Shown here: piece by piece, positions 15,601-18,251 of the stretch | How the letters are laid out: each line of letters opens with the position of its first letter | Numbering within the stretch: the stretch's first letter is position 1 | From: Planctomycetota bacterium | Lineage (GTDB): Bacteria; Planctomycetota; Phycisphaerae; WQYP01 | Direction of reading: 5' to 3' | Length of the DNA stretch: 18,251 nt | NCBI GenBank assembly: GCA_021798635.1 | Contig: JAJZGH010000076.1 | Coordinates: 1-18,251 of the forward strand | The notes under the pieces: model-generated | What the model saw: the letters and a program-made list of their open reading frames with translations, nothing else | Databases searched by the model: none | What the model was told of the DNA's origin: nothing | Position numbers and translations under genes: made by a program

Positions 15601-18251
15601 TGGTAGCAGCGGGGGGAGCGGATTTAACAAACGCGGTATCCGCACCCATAACCTTCGCTTCCACACTGAACGGCACCACGGGTAGCCTCAATGGCATCGC
15701 GCTTGTAACGGCGGGCGGAACACTTACGTTTGGCGGCGCTGTGGGACAGACCGTTGCGCTGGCGTCGATCGATCAGGTGGGAAATGGGCCTGTGAGCCTG
15801 GACGGCGGTGCAGTCGTAACTTCCGGCGACCAGACATTTAACGGGTCGGTTACGTTGGGCACAAACAACCAACTCACGGCCAATTCCAACAACTCGTCCA
15901 CCGGTACGCCTGCGACAGTGATGTTTGGTTCAACGGTTGCCGGAGGCGGTTTTAATCTCACCATCGGTAATACCGCAGGGCCGGTGGTATCCGACGCGGT
16001 TTTTGGCGGTACCGTCAGCGGTGTAGCAACGCTTGATGTGACGGGGACTGCTTCCATCGGCGGCAACATCACCACCAGCGGGGCACAGACCTACACCGGT
16101 GCCGTAACGCTTAACGCGTCCCCCCTTACACTCACAGCCAACAGCAGCGGCATGGCTGAAGCGATCACCTTCGGCAGCACCGTGGATGGCGCTACGATGT
16201 TGAATATCGGCACTGCGGGATCGGCTGCTGCATCAGATGCCGTCTTTGACGGTAGTGTTGGTGTCACAACCAGTTTGACAGCCTTAAATGTCAGCGGAAC
16301 CACCTCGCTGGATGAAAATGTTACGACCACCGCCGGCCAGACGTACAGCGGGGTCCTGACTCTCGGTGCCAATACCACTCTGACAGACTCGAGTACGGCA
16401 GGAATTGTATTCGGCGCTGCGATATCGGGAACGGGGCAAAATCTCACGGTGCTGGAAAATGCTGTAGCCGGGCCTGTAACATTTGATGGGGCGATAGCCA
16501 GCGCCGGGGCGTTGGGCAACGTCAGTATCACCGCAGGCGGACCCATCGACTTTGCGGCAACTGTAACCACAATTAACGCCGGCAGCTTTTCTGTCGATTC
16601 CCGCAATAATTCTAATACGAATGCCATTTTATTTTTTGGCAACACGCTGATTGCCGCCAACTCGCAGAGCTTCACAGCCACGGCAGGCTCACTTGCGCTC
16701 TCGGGTGAAACATTTATCAACACCAGCGAGAACGGTCTGCCAAGCTCCCTTGCGATTTCACAGAGCGATTCGATCGTCGATTCCTCCTTGCCGTCCCTGA
16801 GCCAGTTTCTTACGGCTCTGGGCACGCCTGCTACCTCATTGGCCGGCATGGGCGTACAACTTAGCTCTACGGCAGGCAGCATTACTATCTCCAGTTCAGA
16901 GTTTACCGGTACATCCCTGTCGCTTAACGGAAACACCGGCGTAACGCTTACCAACGCCACTGAGCTTTCGCTTAAGTCTCTGGCCGTTACCGGAAATACA
17001 AGCCTCGACCAGGCGGTTTTCACGACGCAGGGACAAACCTATAACAGTCCGGTTACGTTAGATAATTCATTCACGCTGGCTGACACCGGCTCGGGAACGA
17101 TCACATTTGCATCCACCATCAGCGGGGCAGAATCATTGACTATCGAAGCATCAAGCATTGATTTTCAAGGAAACGTGGGTTACGGAACCTCTCTAAGTCC
17201 CTTGGCCAGTTTGGCTGCCGGCGGCTATTCCGTCGGCGGCCCTACCAGCAGCGGAACCACCACACTGGGCATCGCGGGGAGCAGGGGCGGCGTTGAAACA
17301 TCCGGAAATCAGATTTGGAACAATGCCGTGACGCTTGGCCACGCGGCATCGCTGGTAAGCTCGGGGGCGGCCGGCTCGGTGGTTTTCGCTTCGACGGTTA
17401 ATGGAGATGAGCCATTAACGGTTGAGGCGGATAACACCGCCTTTCAGGCCAATGTCGGGTCCAGCACAGCGCTATTGAGCGTCAGCGCCGGTGGTTATTC
17501 GGCGGGCGGTCCGGCGGCCGACGGTACGACAACACTGGGCGGCAATGTGACAACCACGGATGGTCAGACGTATGCAAATCCGCTGACACTGGCCGCGTCT
17601 GATGTGGTATTAAGCGATACCGGCGGTGGAAATATTACGCTGGCGTCTGTGAGCGGCGCAGGAGATTCATTAGCGGTCACAGTTTCGGGAACCGGCGCAA
17701 TTATAGCGACGGGTGCTATCCACACCGCAGGTGCTTCAGGATCGGCGGGCGGCAATGCCGCACCCGGTAACGCGGGCCGTAACGGCGGTAGCATCACATT
17801 AACGGCGGCTGGCGGTTCGGTCAGCGTGTCCAATGTAGTGACATCCGGCGGTAACGGCGGCAATGGTGGCAATGGCAGTTTCATCTTCCTTGTTCCCGGC
17901 GGCAACGGCGGCAACGGTGGCAACGCGGGTGTTGTCAGCATCAGCACCACTTCGGGCGCGGTGACAGTTGGTGATATAGCAGCAATTGGGGGCGGGGGCG
18001 GAACGGGAGGATTTGGCGCGCCATCAGGCGTGAATGGTACGGCGGGTGCCAATGGGGCCATCAGCATTGCAGCGGCACCAGGTGGAATAATACTGAACAC
18101 TGGCGGCGCGGCCCTTGCAATTTCCGGTGCCGCTGAAACTTTTAATGGCCCGGCAACGCTGGATGGCGATACGACCATGACCGGCAGCACCTTGAACTCC
18201 GGTGCCGCGTCCGGCTTGACTATTGCCGCAGGAAATGGCCACAGCCTGACG
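12627..18251 (+). CDS. Giant two-partner secretion exoprotein with filamentous-haemagglutinin N-terminal domain (TpsA), 3' end outside window
   Basis: The frame is open from ATG 12627, preceded by GGAGAAGAGG (12614-12623), through 1,875 codons to the last base, without a stop or frameshift. Residues 1-55 form an extended signal peptide likely cut after AVHA. Residues about 80-160 are the TPS/FHA domain (NYQKFGVPQGHTVDF, TQIDGTLNANG, FVNPAGVMFG at 136-145), the signal recognised by TpsB. Further repeats of S-N-x-G-x-I/V type continue the beta-helix. WLLDPASVTI (from Trp420) is a common marker in such proteins. Beyond it the chain is Gly/Ala/Thr/Ser-rich with degenerate repeats and two Gly/Asn-rich tracts. 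I found no cysteine in the visible part and only about eight Lys/Arg after residue 412. It most likely forms a secreted or surface-anchored beta-helical fibre for adhesion or matrix. The C-terminus, which would show anchor, toxin or enzyme domains, is not visible. Confidence 0.93.
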   Translation, partial: MSGKMIQSKKQTDASGVRRTSHAATQGVAAFLRSRSVRLLAAAAAMALPVGAVHAGGPIQVANVASGVAAFAQAGNVTTITAANNTIINYQKFGVPQGHTVDFIQPSASARVLNRIIGPTPTQIDGTLNANGVVYFVNPAGVMFGAGAVINVGQLYAAAGHMSDGDFLSGVNSFTDNTGSITNAGVIKAGDVTFAAGNISNNGTILTPEGMVVMAAGKDVYVSKLGSPFLVQVAGTSAAKASGTQVSNSGNIDAAGGDVAIRAGDMYSLAINTSGTIKAANISLQADGTSSTLLVSGKVDAANQGTDSSGGTITVNGGRIGIGVSADAAGNYHNASATLSAGGANGGGKILIGVKPDAASATGYSDSSTYDFIGAEAVLNASSTGRGNGGLVDTSGQVLNVSRGAVIRAAGAGGGEAGQWLLDPASVTITSSTSTATAGYWNAATPPHGTFEPLATSSGAYTTAGTADTGTIDAALQAGDNVTISTANGSTSGTGNITVSSALSPIMTSNVTLTLNAANGIDIEAGIAPASGNGALAVALNAGGNLTTGSGAGSAIYINGAINTNGGNFSATAAGSTSLLITLNQALTGTNAFSNNGGAVSITSSGAVSIKSTGSINVGGLTSHTQGGGNAGSITISGATGVTIDGNLTAAGGNSAASSSTGGPGGGILVTSSAGDINLGTVTLDTAGGYDSAVSTSGGGGGGVGIDATGAGAITLTNTTINTSATNDAGAGAVAIYSASRLITLTGVTIDAGGNVPVGETGGSGGAIGISTTANVIFGGVNTFTSTGTGSSGGGGGGISGTASSLTAGGGAGSGGGGNGGGASTSLSPPNSANGSSGTGGVSGGGSPGVAGALTITGGGTVTVNGPLDGAVGTLSVATAAANLNAMLTGLTDSSISGSGISIVTIGSSGSYVGDIQAGIELLPSVGGGILNLNAVTVPEAITFDRSLTLNAPTTGSVEANSWSSNNSATVTLSGNLKASTASGFVFNGPVVVAAGGADLTNAVSAPITFASTLNGTTGSLNGIALVTAGGTLTFGGAVGQTVALASIDQVGNGPVSLDGGAVVTSGDQTFNGSVTLGTNNQLTANSNNSSTGTPATVMFGSTVAGGGFNLTIGNTAGPVVSDAVFGGTVSGVATLDVTGTASIGGNITTSGAQTYTGAVTLNASPLTLTANSSGMAEAITFGSTVDGATMLNIGTAGSAAASDAVFDGSVGVTTSLTALNVSGTTSLDENVTTTAGQTYSGVLTLGANTTLTDSSTAGIVFGAAISGTGQNLTVLENAVAGPVTFDGAIASAGALGNVSITAGGPIDFAATVTTINAGSFSVDSRNNSNTNAILFFGNTLIAANSQSFTATAGSLALSGETFINTSENGLPSSLAISQSDSIVDSSLPSLSQFLTALGTPATSLAGMGVQLSSTAGSITISSSEFTGTSLSLNGNTGVTLTNATELSLKSLAVTGNTSLDQAVFTTQGQTYNSPVTLDNSFTLADTGSGTITFASTISGAESLTIEASSIDFQGNVGYGTSLSPLASLAAGGYSVGGPTSSGTTTLGIAGSRGGVETSGNQIWNNAVTLGHAASLVSSGAAGSVVFASTVNGDEPLTVEADNTAFQANVGSSTALLSVSAGGYSAGGPAADGTTTLGGNVTTTDGQTYANPLTLAASDVVLSDTGGGNITLASVSGAGDSLAVTVSGTGAIIATGAIHTAGASGSAGGNAAPGNAGRNGGSITLTAAGGSVSVSNVVTSGGNGGNGGNGSFIFLVPGGNGGNGGNAGVVSISTTSGAVTVGDIAAIGGGGGTGGFGAPSGVNGTAGANGAISIAAAPGGIILNTGGAALAISGAAETFNGPATLDGDTTMTGSTLNSGAASGLTIAAGNGHSLT
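14991..15206 (+). repeat. First Gly-rich tract of the exoprotein
   Basis: Residues about 789-860 are mostly Gly with Ser, Ala, Thr and Asn, including runs such as GGGGGG and GSGGGGNGGG. A smaller Gly run (GGGGGGVG) precedes it near 14718-14741. The codons for Gly vary between GGC, GGT, GGG and GGA, so this is selection on protein composition rather than a pure DNA microsatellite. It interrupts the beta-helical repeat pattern and may be a flexible spacer. Confidence 0.7.
15819..18161 (+). repeat. Degenerate repeats of about 85 residues in the exoprotein
   Basis: A motif of the form T-[ST]-x-G-x-Q-[TI]-[FYW]-x-x-x-[VL]-T-L recurs seven times: 15819-15857 (TSGDQTFNGSVTL), 16074-16112 (TSGAQTYTGAVTL), 16329-16364 (TAGQTYSGVLTL), 17022-17060 (TTQGQTYNSPVTL), 17298-17336 (TSGNQIWNNAVTL), 17553-17591 (TTDGQTYANPLTL) and a worn copy at 18132-18161 (AETFNGPATL). 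Steps are 85, 84, 232, 92, 85 and 190 residues. Most copies continue with a shared tail such as ITFASTVSG..LTV. DNA identity between copies is low, so duplication is old. Confidence 0.75.
17730..18066 (+). repeat. Second Gly/Asn-rich tract of the exoprotein
   Basis: This tract carries two copies of the GGNGGNGGN pattern (around 17847-17876 and 17895-17924) flanking a hydrophobic SFIFLVP stretch. A GGGGGTGGFGAPSGVNGTAGANG segment follows around 17988-18056. At DNA level the two copies are near-identical 9-bp units (GGCGGCAAC-like) with third-base changes. The look is similar to PE_PGRS-type or collagen-like Gly-repeat proteins, but no homology is claimed. Confidence 0.7.

Noticed and set aside
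13943..17023. Long minus-strand open frames opposite the exoprotein (for example 13943-14455, 14834-15340, 16091-17023), up to 310 codons
   Set aside because: They are Pro/Val/Ala/Leu/Ser-rich low-complexity translations forced by the Gly/Thr/Ala-rich plus-strand codons. They show no recognisable domain, and the plus frame is a clear TpsA.
17564..18190. Minus-strand open frame of 208 codons with proline-rich PPLPPLPP runs
   Set aside because: It is the complement of the Gly-rich tract of the exoprotein. The proline repeats mirror GGN/GGC codons.

Overview
The window looks like an accessory, cell-surface and carbohydrate-oriented stretch of a moderately GC-rich Gram-negative genome. My best guess is a planctomycete, perhaps of the Phycisphaerae type. 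This is an inference from three things: the style of the two-partner secretion pair (TpsB and TpsA variants with motifs such as NPAGVMFG and VRGY), the glutaminase-A-like protein with a C-terminal lectin-like module, and the short three-domain GH2 enzymes. No rRNA, tRNA, mobile element or CRISPR array was seen.

Region 1 (1-6846, + strand) is a carbohydrate-degradation cluster. It begins with the C-terminal end of an exported-enzyme-like protein cut by the window edge. Next come a GtaA/DUF4965-type exported protein, a GH2 glycosidase with a twin-arginine signal, and a second, paralogous GH2 glycosidase with a Sec signal. Gaps are 61, 80 and 90 bp, so this may be one transcription unit, or one with internal promoters. 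All four products look exported, and both GH2 enzymes keep the two catalytic glutamates.

Region 2 (6908-9834, - strand) converges on region 1. It holds ptsI (PTS enzyme I, with phosphorylatable His191), followed 53 bp downstream by a DPM1-like family 2 glycosyltransferase with a GtrA-like membrane domain. A weak stem-loop with a T-tract lies between the converging genes. No HPr or EII gene is visible next to ptsI.

Region 3 (9835-10366) is a 532-bp non-coding gap between divergent units. It contains three direct repeats at exactly 11-bp spacing, a weak promoter candidate and a stem-loop just ahead of the tpsB ribosome binding site.

Region 4 (10367-18251, + strand) is a two-partner secretion operon. 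tpsB encodes an outer-membrane translocator of the ShlB/FhaC class. tpsA begins at 12627 with a signal peptide and a filamentous-haemagglutinin N-terminal domain and stays open for 1,875 codons to the window edge. The visible TpsA is cysteine-free, almost devoid of Lys/Arg beyond about residue 412, carries degenerate repeats of about 85 residues, and has two Gly/Asn-rich tracts. It is most likely a giant secreted or surface-attached beta-helical adhesin or matrix protein. The long open frames on its opposite strand are compositional shadows.
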